Below are positions 33,697-47,900 of a DNA stretch of 64,000 bases, in pieces. This DNA comes from Vicia villosa (taxonomy: Eukaryota > Streptophyta > Magnoliopsida > Fabales > Fabaceae), in NCBI RefSeq assembly GCF_029867415.1, contig NC_081182.1, positions 18,945,983 through 19,009,982 on the forward strand, given 5' to 3'. The notes beneath the pieces were generated by a model. That model was given only the letters and a program-made list of their open reading frames with translations, ran no database searches and had not been told where the DNA came from. Both the position numbers and the translations under genes were made by a program. Each line of letters starts with the position of its first letter. Position 1 is the first letter of the stretch.

Positions 33697-35477
33697 CCCA
33701 TGAGACAACAGCGACACCTGAGGCGAGGTAGCAGAGGCACCTCAGAGGTTTGGTGGAGGTCCGTCAAACTTATCATTGTTGTCTCTTTAACCAGACCATG
33801 TTGTTAGACATATCTGGGACGATTAGGTAAAATTTAGTTGGATTCATTCATTTGTACCTATGTTTGTTGTAATGTTAAATTATGTTTGTTGAATTCATTT
33901 TTATTAAATTATGTATGCAGGAACATGATCCGCTATAAACCAACAACCATGGGCGGAAATTATTAGCCTGCCTCAACCTAACGAGTTATGGTTTCAAGAA
34001 GTTTTGCAGCTATTCGAGAAGCAAGACTTGTGTAAGACTGGTTATGTTACAGTTAACCATGGTATGCTTAATGCATTTGTACAAAGATGGCACATAGATA
34101 CATCATCATTTCATCTACTACATGATGAGATGTCTATCACACCGGACGATGACTCGTGTCTATTGCATCTTCCGATCAGGGGGAAACTTTTAGATCATGG
34201 GAAGGTTACCAAAGACAAGGCGCTGGATTTGATGGTAGACTATCTAGGAGTTAACCAAGAGGTTGCCATGGGGGAATTCGAATTCACCTGGGGGGCTTAT
34301 GCTAGGTTTAGCTTCTTGAAGAAGGTGTATACATATGAGATACTGAGAGCATAGTAGATTGTTGGTGATAACGAGCAAGTAGGGCAGCATAGAGTGTATG
34401 TTATGAGAGCATACCTATTGTATTTGGTTGGCACTGTCATTTTTGTGGAAAAGAGTGTCACTTATGTATATGTCATCTACATGCGATACTTAGAAGACTT
34501 TGAGCAAATCCATGAGTACAACTAGGGCCCGCTTGTTTTGTTTACTTGTATTCGAAGTTATTTGAAGGTTGTATGTGGAAGACGAAATAAGTGACAAGCA
34601 TCATCAAACTACTGAAGGTAACTAATGAGATACTTTAGTGTTTCTGTCTCATTTTCATTGCATTGTTACAACGTCGTTACTAATTAATGATTCATGTGTT
34701 CCAACACTTTTGTGGCTTGGATCCCCAGCACTTTCTACGCATCTTCGATTAGTCATGTGTACCGACTTATACTGAGGTCATGCCACGTGCTTCTGCATTC
34801 TCCCTGCTCAGAGGGAATCAAGCGATAGAGCCGTTTAAAGTGTATCTTGACCGCTTGGTAATAGAGGATATACACTTCCATTCTTACGTAGTTCACCGTG
34901 AGACTTGTCCATTTAACAACATAGTCTTATACTCGAGATGGTTGGCTTGCAGATCACGTCTGACATTTCCTCATTTGCTTAAGCGCGACATGTGTCAGTT
35001 TGCCTACAAGTAGTACATTCCTAAAGATCCTTTTGTGTCTGCTCCTCTCACTGTAAAACACAGAGACATGGATACTATGTTTGATGATTATCTTAATCAT
35101 TTGATACCAGAGGAGGCACAAAGTACCATAATTGAGAGTGACTGGAGTTATGTTTACAGTTACATTCGGTTGTTCTTTCGGGTGTCACATCCTTATTTAG
35201 TGTAGGATGCTCTTGGAGATCCACCAAGGCCAGCTCATCAGGAGATACTAGAGGAGGAGCAAGCTAGGGCATATCATGTTGTTGATGTGTTGTCTAGATG
35301 TCATTGTATCATGGAGATTGGGCAGACATGTATCGATAAAGGACTGTTTTCGGGTGGCACTGAGGCGAGGGAAGTTGTAGATGCCATGATGACGGAGGCT
35401 CGAGAGACACTGTTGTACAAGAGGCAACATATGAACAATGGGGCACGAGGCCGATTTCGAGTTCGTCATATGCCGTA
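33697..35477 (+). pseudogene. Decayed PMD (MAIN-like) gene, copy 2
   Basis: PMD-type text is spread over several frames. AFVQRWHIDTSSFHL and LLHLPIRGKLLDHGKV (34004-34354) match the family core. VFVEKS..YVYVIYMRYLEDF-type text lies at 34430-34510. A later exon-like part reads YSRWLACRSRLTFPHLLKRDMCQFAYK (34930-35013), and a tail IMEIGQTCIDKG...MTEARETLLYKRQHM lies at 35310-35440. Family-like intron borders are visible (GTAAAATT at 33831, TATGCAG at 33914-33920). Several stops and frameshifts make it non-functional. Copy 3 follows in the same orientation at about 36.93 kb. Confidence 0.7.
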
Positions 35478-35692
35478 GATTATAGTACTTGTATTCTGGA
35501 TTTATTTTGGGATGTATTTTATCTATCAACTTAGTTATAAATTTTGGAGTGGATTTATGTACTCTTGATTTATAACTTTATATATGTCATTTTATGAATA
35601 TCCTTTGTATTGTCGAATTCATCATAGTATACCTTCTGACTATTTTGTTTGAGAATCACTTAAAATTACTTAGAATATACTGTTTGCACTAG

Positions 35693-35843
35693 ATACGGAG
35701 ATACATCTCCGAATGCTTTATGATGCAATACAAAGATACATCTTCAAATGCTTTCTGATGCAATACGGAGATGTATCTCCAAAAGAATATAACGTTTAAT
35801 AAATAAAGTTGCGTCTGAAGATACATCTCCGAAAATTGAGGAG
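35693..35843. repeat. Cluster of short palindromes (GGAGATACATCTCC type)
   Basis: ACGGAGATACATCTCCGAAT, CAAAGATACATCTTCAAA, ACGGAGATGTATCTCC and GAAGATACATCTCCGAAA occur within 150 bp. They are variants of the TTCGGARRTGYAYYTCCGAA motif seen at 51-56 kb. Confidence 0.75.
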
Positions 35844-36009
35844 CATTTTTGAAAATTTATAGGGTGCTTTTCATATACATAAGATAAGATAAGAAATTCC
35901 TTTTTTTTTTTGTTGGCAAAGAATGGTGCTTTGGGAGGATTTTGCAATCTTAAAGCCCACAAAATATTTAAGAATTTTTAACGCTAAATTTTATATCAAG
36001 AACATTTTG

Positions 36010-36640
36010 ATATACGAGAATTCAAGAGAGATCGTTTCCTATAGTTAATAAATCATCAACTTAAACAAAAATAGCAGTGAATATGGTGGGAGTTTGTTTA
36101 GCAAAAGGTAGTAGTCAGACTTAAATTGATGAGAATCATGATCTATGAGGATGGAGGTTAGCTAATGGCTTGTTTAAGGTCATAGATGGATTTATTTAGT
36201 TTACAACCCAAGTTTTTGTTAGATATGTTTTGACCAAGGAAGACTATGAAGAAAGTGTCTTAATCTAAATCACTGTAAGGAATGCAATATTGATATGTAG
36301 TCGATGTAAACCCCAATTTTGGAATTTTGTTTTTGATAGAAGAAGTCTAATGGTAGTTATATTTTATACTTGGTTGAATATTTTGAGATAATCTAATCCT
36401 TTTGTTTGGTTGAAATCTTTGCCAACTAAGCGAGTTTTGTATCTTTCAATAGTTCCGTAAGCAATACATTTTAGTTTGAAAATTCATTTACAACCAATGG
36501 ATTTTTGTAAGAATGAATAATGGTTAGATCCTAATTATTGTCATCAATAAGACATTTAAGCTCACTTTGGACAACTTTTTGCTAATAAGGATCAAGAATA
36601 GTAGAGAAGTAAGATTTTGGTTCAATAATATATGAAAATT
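36010..36640 (-). pseudogene. Copia reverse-transcriptase remnant
   Basis: On the minus strand the frame gives LGCKLNKSIYDLKQA, a degenerate form of the family's CKL.KS.YGLKQA motif. Upstream pieces resemble the start of the Copia RT (SELKCLIDDNN.DLT; NPLVVNEF). Stops are frequent. No LTRs could be paired with it. Confidence 0.55.
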
Positions 36641-36663
36641 TTAGATTAAAAATATATGATGTT

Positions 36664-36860
36664 TGTTGAGAAACAAGTGAGTTAGAAGTCTCACATTGCT
36701 TGAAAAATTGGAAGTTGGTTACTTTATAAGTGAGATGACCTATATAACTAATGCCTTAAGGTTTTCGGTGAATATGCGGTGTCTCTCACACTTGTTTGGG
36801 TGAGTCTTTGTCGAATTTAGGATGCTTCCTATCATGATGGTCCCTCATTGGTATCAGAGC
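36664..36860 (+). mobile_element. LTR-like fragment followed by a tRNA-Met primer-binding site
   Basis: The stretch starts TGTTGAGAAACAAGTGAG and ends right before TGGTATCAGAGC (36849-36860), the primer-binding site for initiator tRNA-Met. No internal genes or second LTR follow. It may be a TRIM or a truncated Copia LTR. Confidence 0.55.
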
Positions 36861-36929
36861 CGATGGTTTGAGTAAGGGATCAACTCATTGTATCGAAAGT
36901 CTTCCTAGCAAGATGGTGGTCAGGAGGAT

Positions 36930-38311
36930 GTCTTATTGATGTACCCACGACGTGAATAAGGTGTCAATGATAGTACACATGCATCTTTCCACCTATCTAT
37001 AGGTGAGATGACCATCACTTTGGATGATGTCGCATGCCTACTGTATTTTCCCATCAAAGGGAAATTACTGAATCACGAGAGGATCAGGCGGAAGGAATGG
37101 GTTGAGATGATGGTTAGATTATTGGGGGAAAACCTAGTAAGGTGTTGAAGGAGGCGGCTCGCACTAGAGGTGCTTGCACGATTAGCTTTTTGTAAATACT
37201 GTATATTGATCACCTGAAGGGTGCTAAGGATGCTGAGGGTGATGATGAACAGGTTGAGTACCCCAGATATTGCGCATTAAGGTGTTACCTCTTGTTATTG
37301 GTTTGAACGCCCATGTTTGTGGACAAAAGTGCTATATATGTCGATGTCGTATACCTCAAGTACTTCACAGGCCTGATTGCGATTCACGAGTACAACTAGG
37401 AGGCCACCTGTTTGGTCTACCTGTACTGGAAGCTAGGCGAGGGTTGTTTTTGGAAGACAAAGCTGTTGACGGGGTGCAACACTCTCTTTACGGTAATTGC
37501 TTCTTACTAATATATATCTATATATATAAATTATTTTTTATACATGCTATTAATATTGTATTTGAAACATTTTTAGGGATGAATCGTCTTGTACTTCCCT
37601 CACATCTCCGGGTGGGAAGTTGCGTCACAGTACAATGAGGACTAGCGTCATGCAGCTGCTTTTGTTCTACATAGAGGGAATGGTAATGTATAACCATTTC
37701 GTGTATCTCTCGACCGTATGGTGCCAGATGATGTTAGTTTCTACCCATACGAGGGCCACCGTCAGATACAACCGTTTGACGTCATCTCTTTATACTCTGG
37801 TTGGCTGACATGTGGGCCATCTCTTATGCATCCTAATCTTCCAAAGCGAGTGATGAGTCAGTTTGGATATATGCAGGTCATTCCGAGACCTCCCTATGAG
37901 GCCGCTCCTACCGACGTCTGTCGTAGAGATCTATAAACGATACTAGATTATTTCATGAGTCACCTGTTATCAGAGGAGTATCGTCGGGAGACAGTTGATA
38001 GACACTAGATATGTGATGAGGGCTACATGTTACGGTTCTATAGAGTGTCACACCCTATCATGGCGGAAGACACTCCTAGAGAACCACCTGGGCCAACTAA
38101 CCTAGAGATACTTGAGGTTCGGGATGAGCAGTTAGAGAGCGTGACAACGGTAAGTCGGCGTGTTGCGGAGATTGGTATAGGAGCCATAAAGGCATGACTC
38201 TTTGAGGATGGTTCTCCCCAATTAACCTTCGTGCAGACCATGGTTTCCGAGTTACAAAATGTTATGCGGTACAAGCGACAAATGAGGCAGGCAGTTAAAC
38301 ATACTCAATAG
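36930..38311 (+). pseudogene. Decayed PMD (MAIN-like) gene, copy 3
   Basis: GEMTITLDDVACLLYFPIKG and KLLNHERIRRKEWVEMMVRL can be read at about 36999-37110, then RYCALRCYLLLL..PMFVDKS and YVDVVYLKYFTGLIAIHEYN (37260-37400). An intron-like gap (GTAATTGC at 37491 to TTTTTAGG near 37570) precedes a C-terminal part (DVISLYSGWLTCGPSLMHPNLPKRVMSQFGYMQVIPRPPYE read at 37718-37900 and later text). Frames shift and stops interrupt. The C-terminal tail ends with RYKRQMRQA-like text near 38280. Confidence 0.7.
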
Positions 38312-38539
38312 TTTACATTGGGATGTTTTATGTTTTTTTTTTTGTATTTTTGGACTCCTGTTATGTATGGATTATCTTGACTATTTTTTATTAATGTATG
38401 AATGTTTACCCTTAATTAACTTAAATTTACTTCGATTTTGCATTAATTTAAGTTAATATAAGTTAATGTATGAACTTTGCCTTGATAAAAATTTAATGTT
38501 TGGACAATGGTGCTGGCGTGATGTGAATTAGAGAGGGTT

Positions 38540-38660
38540 TCAGAGATGCATTTTCAAAATAATTCTCTTTTTTATTTACCACGTTTTAAAGATCTTTCCG
38601 GATGCATTTTAGAAATGCATCTCCAAATTCACCAAAATACCTCATGAAGATGCATTTCCA
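38540..38660. repeat. Cluster of short palindrome variants after PMD copy 3
   Basis: GAGATGCATTTTCAAAAT, GGATGCATTTTAGAAATGCATCTCC and GAAGATGCATTTCCAAA lie within 120 bp. They are decayed versions of the motif at 51-56 kb. Confidence 0.6.
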
Positions 38661-38973
38661 AACTATATTTTATTTAAAATGTAGTAATAAAATTCAAAAT
38701 ATCATATTTTAATTGTGATTTAGGTGTGTCTAACTCACGAAAAAATATTTTGGAAATTTTAAAAGGGTTGGATGTACGAATAAGAGTGGAATGAGCATTT
38801 TCCAAAGAATGAACCGGGCCAGTCATAAAGCACACGTAGGCCCACTAGATTGTCTAGCGTTAACACTCACAGTCTCTCACTGATACAACAAAATCGTCTT
38901 CCCAGTTTCTTCTCACATAAACTTGCAGAAAACACACTAACACAACCGCATCAAGTTCAATTGTTTCCTTCAA
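38661..38973 (+). promoter_or_regulatory. Presumed promoter and 5' UTR of CENP-O
   Basis: This lies just upstream of the ATG at 38974. No convincing TATA box is seen. The last 130 bp are C/T- and A-rich, like a 5' UTR. Confidence 0.35.
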
Positions 38974-41900
38974 ATGGAGAGCGATGTGGAAGAATCCATG
39001 AGAAAGAGGCAGCGAAAAAACCCCTTCTCCGGCGAATTCTCTCGCAAGGTCCATTTCCCTGTCTTTCTTCCCCAACCTCACCATCTTTCTTCTCTGCTCA
39101 TGCATCCGAGTTCCACCTCTGGCAAATTTCAATTATCACCATCACAATAAAACCTAATCGTATTGCAAAAATAAACCCTAATTCATATGAATTTCACTAC
39201 CAGTTCAATTTCTAGGAACGATTATAACTATACCTTACTAAGGAACATTCTGCAACATCATGAAATTTCTTTGATTGATTTATCTTACTTCTTATAGGCT
39301 ATTTAGTATATGTAATTTCGAATTCAATTGCGACACCATTGATTTTCGGTGTTTCTTTGTATGGAACTGAATTCTTAAATATTTTTTTTGATTCTGTTTG
39401 CAAGTGGAAATAACCACTAGAAACTCACACACACAATCGTGAGTACCAGAGTTTAAACTCTGGTGATGACATCTAACCTAGCAATATCGGCTTCTGCCTA
39501 TTGAGCTAGAATTCGGGGACTGAGTTCTTGAAATTTGATGCTATCAAGCTATCTATCTCCACTTCAGGCCGTGTTTGATGGAAAATCATATAGGATGCTA
39601 TCGAACCTGAGATTTTTCATGGAATTAGTTTATTGAAAATCGTAGTTGTGATTTTGTTTATATATTTAATTCATTCTGTTGTGCTTATCTTATGGTTTAT
39701 TGTTGTTGTTTTGCTTTTATTGTTATTTTTTTCACTGATTGTGGGATCATGCAGCAGTTTGAACAATACGCCGAACGACCATATGGAGCTGTGGGGGATG
39801 CGGTAATGATTCTTACTATCATATGTGTCGATTTGGATGAATATGTGAAAGAGTATTTCACTATTTATTTTATTGAATTTCTCACTACAAAAGTCTTCAT
39901 CCTTTGAGATAAAGGATTTTCGAGCATGCATGTAGGGAAATAAAATATATAAATGCACTACAATGATTCTTGCAGTTTTAGTTTTCCCTTTTTGCTTTTA
40001 ATTTCAAGTTGCTGTATGGATATGGTAGTAAGGCAGGCTTGTAGTTTCATTACTCGGTTTTAATTGTGCATTTTCACATGTCCCACATTAAGGTTTACAG
40101 ATTTTAAAGTTTATGCAAGTTTCAGATTTCTCTCTTGATATGATATCTTAGAAATTTGTCTTCACTGAATTCATATTTGTATTATTTATTTCTCAGAATT
40201 TTATACCAGACGATGATAATCGGTTGGAGAACACACGAGCCAAATGTAAGTCTATAATCTCATAAGTGTTTCTTCCATTTTCTAGATGATATAGAAGGAA
40301 GTAATTATATTATTTTCATGGCAGTCGGAAGTTTGCTTAAAAGACATGGAGATTTGGCAGAGCGTATTTCTAGGTAAAATGTCCTTAATTAAGTAAAGGC
40401 TTTTTTTTTGGTTGAATTTGTCACTGAAAAGTGGTCAACGTGCAGCTACTTGAACTAAAAACTAATATGTATAGAATTGTACATAAACTTGTCCGCGATT
40501 AACTTTGTATACAATTCCTATTTCGACTTTTATTGTCTTCCTGTGGGAGGGGGTGCATGAGGATTACATAATATATTTCAAGTAGAAAAAACTATTTGAG
40601 TTGACATTTTATTTTCATTATTGATTTTTGGGATCCTTGTGAAGACCATCTTCGGTGGGACTTTAAGAGAGAATTTAGTAAATGGAGTTGAATTCCTGAA
40701 TTCAAAATAATGTCTGTCAGTCTGTCTTATCACAGCTAATGAAAGAGAAAGTAGAAACCAAAAACAGTAAATAGCTACCATATCATAACGCCTAATAAAT
40801 TCTTTGTAGACACAAAGGTAAAGAAAACAAAAATTTATGACCTTTTACTTGAGGCCTGTGAGCGCAAAGTGATAACTAGCAATAAAGTGTCCCCATATTT
40901 CTTTGGTTCATTCTTTTAATTTATTTTTTGGAGAAATAAAGAATTTTGAAAAAATGTTACCTTACATGGAGTTTTTTTTTCTCATTACAAGGTGTTCCAC
41001 TTTATTTAACTATTTGCTTATTTTTCTGAATTTTGAGGATTTCTCATCTCCCCCTTTGTACTTTTCTCTCTGCCTTGAAATCTGGTCGTCATGGGCTTTA
41101 GTCATAGATACAGCCTCTCTGCTTATGGAGTTAAGACTACTTTTGGTCCTCCCAAACCCCGTAATGGCAGAATCTCATGTACTAGGCGGCCTTTTCTCTT
41201 TTACATCACAAACGCAGGTCAGCTCACAAAGTGAGCTTTTCTTGCAATGTAATATTCAATGTTTCCACATTATTGGCTTATATGCAATTTCTAATATGTA
41301 TTTTAAACTGTTTTATACACATTCAAGGGTTACATGCTTATTATTAGGTGTTTAGTTTTCTTCTCTTTTCCTTGCCGAATATGTTAGTCTCATTATAAGG
41401 ATGCCTAAATAAAAAATTATTGTTTCCGACTGTCCATTTATTGTTATATGCTGCAGTTAAGTATAGACATTTTTTTTTAATATTCACTAACTCAGCAGGG
41501 ATTCTGACAAGATAGCATTTGAGCGTCTACAGAAAGAATTTGATGCTGCACGAGCTTCTCAAACTGAAGGTAGATTCCTATATATAATGGACAGGTTCTG
41601 ACAGACTGGCACTGCTTTGTTTTCGGTTACTTACCCATTGATATCCCATTGCATTTTTGTCTAGCTGATAGGAATTTCAATTTTTATCCTCCGCATTTGA
41701 TATTCACATTTCAATTTATTGTGTGTATGCTTGAATTCATTTTCCATAGAAAGTGATATCAGTTTCATCCTCCAAATAAAATTGATATCAATATCCATTT
41801 ATCAGATTGTGATATCAATTTAGTTCCCAAATTTGAAGCTTCATGAATGGTCTTCTCACAGGCTGTGCACCAGGTTGACTTCGATGTTACTTTTTTGTTA

Positions 41901-44900
41901 TTGACGAACTATGCTAATATCAACTTTGATTGGAGGATCTGAGTGATGTCACTTGTATCATTTTGAGACTAAAATTACTGTTTACGCATAAATGACAAGC
42001 CGGCAGGCATGAGGAGGCAAAGTGCTGGCTGGGTTGGTTTGTTACACAATTATCGATAAAGCATTGCAAATAACTAGAAAATATTATTCTTCAGTGCCTT
42101 CTGTTATTTGGTGCAGCCTGGCTGAGTGGCTTATAAGTCAATATTTGAGTGTTTATTCATCTATTGATTGAAGTAGTACTGTTTAAAAGCCTGAACATTA
42201 CACTATTTATACCGACGGGAATTAAACTGGACCCTGAGTAAAATTAAAGATCATCTTGCTATTAATATTAGCTGATCATGTAGAATAAGTAACCGTAGTT
42301 TTTTTCCGTAGAATGACGAGAGTTGAACATAGAAAAAGTATTGATTGATCATTAATCTAAAAAAATCTGACCAACTTCTACTGTTAATTCATTTCCTTAG
42401 AGATATCCAGAAAAATGCTTCCTAATCTCCTTTTTTATGCAGAGGTATATTTAGATGGGGAGCAGTGGAATGATGGTCTACTAGCTACAATAAGAGAGCA
42501 GGTATGATTATGTGATTGTTACCTTCATTTTTTACTCATGTTCTGCCAGTTCTGATATTTGTCCTTGATGTTTTCCACAGTAATCACTTGTTTCACTTTC
42601 ACTGTTGATGTTAATGATAATTTTTGACCCATGAAAATGTATTTTTGTCAGGTGCATATAGAGACAGACAGAAAAGCAATGTCCGGGGACACTGACATAT
42701 TAACAAGCCCTCCGGAAAAAATTACTTACAAAACTGGAAACAAGGTCAATATTATATGATATTACATCCCTGACTAACTTTTCATGGTAGAATGGCTACT
42801 TAGTTTTCAGTAATAGCAGATTATATTTGTAATAAGTTGCAGATATTTCAAGCGTTATAGACAGTAGAGAAGAAAATATAGGCAGATGAGGTTTAAACAA
42901 TATTTTAATATCTTAAGAATTTGGGTTGGGTCAAACTCATACCTACAAAACTGCCTTATAGGGCGAGGATTGCCCCCACATATAAACATAACACAAGCCA
43001 TATCTCTAAGCAACGCGGGACTTAATTCAACCCCTTCAAACCCAACACAATGAAGGTGCTGGGGGGCTGCAATTAAGGCAAACCAAATGCCGCAATTAAG
43101 GCGACTAGGGGCAGACCGCAATGAAGGCGGAAATTTCAACACACTCCTCACGCGCAGGCTTCAATGAGCACGAAGCGTGGACGATGCGGGAAGCCCAACA
43201 AGTGATTTAGGATACGCTCTGATACCATCTTAAGAATTTGGGTTGGGTCAAACTCATCCCTACAAAACCAGCTCGTAGGGTGAGGATTGCCCCCCACTTA
43301 TAAACACAACACAAGCCATATCTCTAAGCAATGTGGGACTAAATTCACCCCTTCAAACCCAACACAATGAAGGTGTTGGGGGCTGCAATTAAGGCAAGCC
43401 AAATGCCACAATTAAGGCGACTTGGGGCAGACCGCAATGAAGGCGGAAATTTGAACAGTTACCAATGCATATGCACGAGTGGGGAAAGAAGAACAATACA
43501 AGGTAAAGTTTTGGGTGTGAGGGTATCCATGGGGGTATGGTGTAGAATATATACCGAAGTTAAAAAATACTTTAGACTACTATCAAATTTGTATACATTT
43601 TTTTTTAATTATAAGGAAGTTGGATAGAAAATTTGTATCCATGGGGGTATGGTGTAGAATATATACCGAAGTTAAAAAATACTTTAGACTACTACCAAAT
43701 TTGTATACATTTTTTTTTAATTATAAGGAAGTTGGATAGAAAATTAATGTGAATTGCAAAATCATACCTAGGGAGTCTGCCCAGCAAAGTATTGGTTATG
43801 AATGTGCGGGCTGAGAGGAAAATAAATTGAAACAGTCAAGTTAGTAATCCTTGGCTAAGATGGTGAGTTTTGAAAATTTCCTGTAACTCTAGGTGTGGAC
43901 TAAGGTGAACACTAAGCCGCAAATTTTTCATCTTAATTCTAGATATTCTTACTTAGCATATCAAATCATAGTGTCACTACCCCAGTGCATGTTTTTGTGG
44001 GTGATATTATTTAGATGGAGAGTCAAGAATAAATAAATGGTAAGTTAGAGATATGGAGACATGACTTAAAACTGTACAGATTCCACCTAAGTAGGACTGT
44101 AGGAGTAACCAATTAAAACTTACCAATCATAGCTTGGAGAATATATAACACGAGACTGAATTTTGGGTGGTAAAGAGCCATGAAAGGAAACTTAGTGTGC
44201 AGTGATGGGAGTGTTAAGATGGATGAGTGCTTACTCAGGACATAATTAATAATACAATTATTAGAAAAAAACACGGGTAGCTCCCACTGTAGAGAAAATG
44301 GTAGATTCTTGTTTCGAGTGGTTTTGGACATGTGCGGAGACAAGTGTTATCAATGGCTGATTATAGCATCCAGCCAAAACCTCCATATAAATTTGGTGCA
44401 TGGCGGAAAAATAGGTATTGTGGCCTATGGAAGCAGACATTGAATATGCCACGAAACCGTCATGTTATAAGGTGTTGTGTCCATAAGGAGTACTTTTTAG
44501 ATAACTTTTAAAGTTTGTCTTTTTTTGGAATAAAAAAATTTCTTAAAATGTAGTAGTATCTTTACTCTAAAAATCAAATCTTTTAATATTTGAAGTTAGC
44601 TTTTATTTATCATACGATTTTATATAATTTTTGGTGATAATTATTTTATTTTACTATTAGAAAAATTAAATTTATTGATAGCGTACCAATAATGAACCAG
44701 TTATGTATACCCTCCCTCCACATACTTAATACTTCAAGGGTTGAGTATCTGAACCACGTATTGAAACAAATTGCGAAACCAGGTGACTATGAAAGGGACA
44801 TTGGTAAAAAAAAATTTAGTCCAAATCATAAAATAAGATTTAGAGGTATTCATGGTGACATTTGATGCATATGGCTGACTCCTGCTAATGTAATATGGCT

Positions 44901-47900
44901 TGAAGGTGGTGTTTGTTGTGTTCCCTCCCAAAAAATATTTGGACTGTCTAGGTTTTGGTTGCATTACTTGGATTAGTTGTTATTTTATGTTTTAACTTCA
45001 TGATCAATAATCTTTTTAATATTGGTTGTGTGTATTTGAGAGCAGGTAATATGCTGTTTGGAAGGGGCAAGAATTGGCATACAGTATGAGACATCTTTTG
45101 CTGGTAATTTGGAATTAAATTGTTCATGACTTTGCAAATTCATGATGTGATATTATGAATGACACTGATAGAGGCTGGATATTTCTCTACACGCCTCTTC
45201 CATTTCCCATTTGTTAATGATAATATCTGTTCATTTATTGCCAGGTGAACCTTGTGAGTTTTACCACTGTGTACTGGAGAGCAAGTCATTTCTTGAAAAG
45301 ATGACTGTCCTTGAGCACACACTTCCATATTTCTTGCCTATACATGAAATAGAAAATGATCTCCTTTCATCCAATGCTATGGTAAAATCAGCTATATATG
45401 TTACCATGGACCATGTTTATTTGATTTTTTTTCTAAGCATCGTTTCTATTGGTTGGCATTCAGAAATTCATAGATCATGTTGGAGATCTATTGCAGGCAT
45501 ACGTGGATAGACGGGAACAGGTAGACTACCCATGTATGTAATCATTAGAGAGATATGTTCTTTTTTGGTATTAAGCATATTGCCATCATGATCCTTAATG
45601 GACTTGTATGTTACACATGGAGCAAAAAATTTACACTAAAACAACCATACATGTTTTAATTGTTCAAACACAAAGCCTAAATGTGGCAACAAAAGAATAA
45701 TATGTTAGAACACGTTTAACGCTAGTACCTCTGATTATGGGTTGCAGTTCATCTGCCAATGCCATTTAAGTACACTGATTGTGGAAGATATTAAACTTGG
45801 TGCTGTTACTTGGGCATCACTTAGTTTTCTTGGTATGTAAACTATTAGATGGTATATGATCATCTTGAATATTTTTCTACTTTGGAAATTCTTCCCTTAC
45901 TCTCCTAACTCCCGAACAAAGTCTAAAACTCAGTTCTATATTCAAAGTTGGGGCATGGCTGGCATGCATAAGAACTTTATAGTGTCCCTCTCTTTTCTTT
46001 TTTTCTCTATTGATTTTATCATTTGGCCCTGTACTTTTGAGAGTAAATATCAACTACCGCTATCTGTAATGCACGAAGTTACAAGCTATGCTAGATCACA
46101 GTTTGCCTATTAAATCTAAATTTATCAATTGAATATTTGGAAATTCCTGAGAAATAATTTGGATGGCAAAGAATCTAGTACGTACATTATTTTGTTACAA
46201 ACTGACATTTAACTTTTTGCGTCTTACAAATATCATGCAGGTCAGACTTGTAAAGGAACTTTATGGAAATCAAATTGGAGAGCTGTATCATAGCCTCCCT
46301 CATCACATGATTGAGTTTGTATTGGAAGATTTTGATTGGTTAGTGGGTTAAAGTCATATAATTTTTTCTTCAATTATGTAATTGTAAACATTGAAGTTTT
46401 CTCTCCTTCCTTCAAATGTTAGTACAATGAAACCATTGGTATAATACACTCTTTTTGATTCTCATTACTTAAATTTTTGTCCCTTTATTTTCTTCCATTT
46501 TCTTATATTTTCCCTTGTTTTCTCACCTTGTAATATTGATCAAAATGTCAAGTTTTTGTAGCAAAGTGACTATCAGCCTTCGATACACGGATCTCATTTC
46601 GGTGCTTCCAACTCGAGTTTCAGCGCTAGCCTGGCCAATGTTGAAGAAAAATTCAACTACAACTTTGAACCGGATGGAAGATGGAGTCTCGGAAAGTCAT
46701 CCTCTCCCAGTTCGACTATCCTATGCAGAAGATGCCTTACGGACTATGAGTCTACCAGAAGGTGAAAACTATATTGTTTTGGTTAAATTACAAGAAAACT
46801 GGGAAACTCTTTATATTCTGCATGTGTGCCTATACTTAGATCAGACTATTTGTTTTGAATGTCTAATGAATAAGCACTAATAGGTAGTCGTATACTTTAG
46901 GAATACTAACGATCAATCTAGAACATCTCCAAGTTTATTTAATTCTGACGCTCTTCCTCAAGCTAGAGCATACATGTCATATGCCCCAAGCTTGTTACAA
47001 ATAGATTCAACCCGAAGTCCTCTATGAGATTTAGTAAATATGTCATCTAATTGATCATTTGAACTAACAAAATTAGTTACAGTTTTTCTTGAAAGAACCT
47101 TATCTCTCACAAAGTGACTGTCAATATGCAATGTTAGCTTGGTTGTCACATATTAGTCTCATTGCCTCGATGTCTCCTGATTTGAGCTGTTAGAGTAATT
47201 AATTGTTTTAGCCATGTGAGTTCACCAGTTGCTGCCATAGCATGATATTCTGCTTGTGCACTAGATATTGCAACTATATTATGTTTTTTGCTCCTTCATA
47301 AGATCAAATTTCCTCCAATGAGGATACAATACCTGGAAGTGGATCTTCTATCTGCTGGTGAACTTGCCTAATTAACATCAGAATAACCCACATTTTGGGC
47401 GTTATCCCTTTTTTCATTAAGTAATCCTTTACCTGGCACACTCTTAATATACTTAAAAATGCGAATCACAACAATCCAATGATTATCGCATCGACCATTT
47501 AGAAATTGGTTAACCACATTGACAACAAAAGTAATGTTTTGTATGATCATTGTGAGGTAATTAAGTTTTGAAAGGTTCAACTGGTACAAGGGAAGAAGGT
47601 AAGAATTCTCTACGAATTCAGAGTATGCAATAAACTAGCTAATTTGAGAAAGTCACTCTTCAATTACAACTGAATTTCAAAAACTAACTCCCTTCCCTCC
47701 AATTATTAGTTATAATTCTTACAATCAGAGTTAGTTATTCTTCTGTTACAACCTACTTTTTCCCTTCCTAGCAATATACACCCTACTAACAACATGTCTA
47801 CTAACAAGTTTGCCAACTAGATGTCTATATCTACCATGGACTTCCTGTGGCTCCCATGACCCAATAGTAGTTTCATGTTGGGATCCATAAGAGTGTAGTA

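Noticed and set aside
36849..36860. TGGTATCAGAGC taken as start of a complete retrotransposon
   Set aside because: No polypurine tract or matching second LTR follows; PMD pseudogene text begins within about 100 bp.
40903..41355. 150-aa frame in a CENP-O intron
   Set aside because: It is hydrophobic, low-complexity, lies between two well-supported exons and resembles no family.
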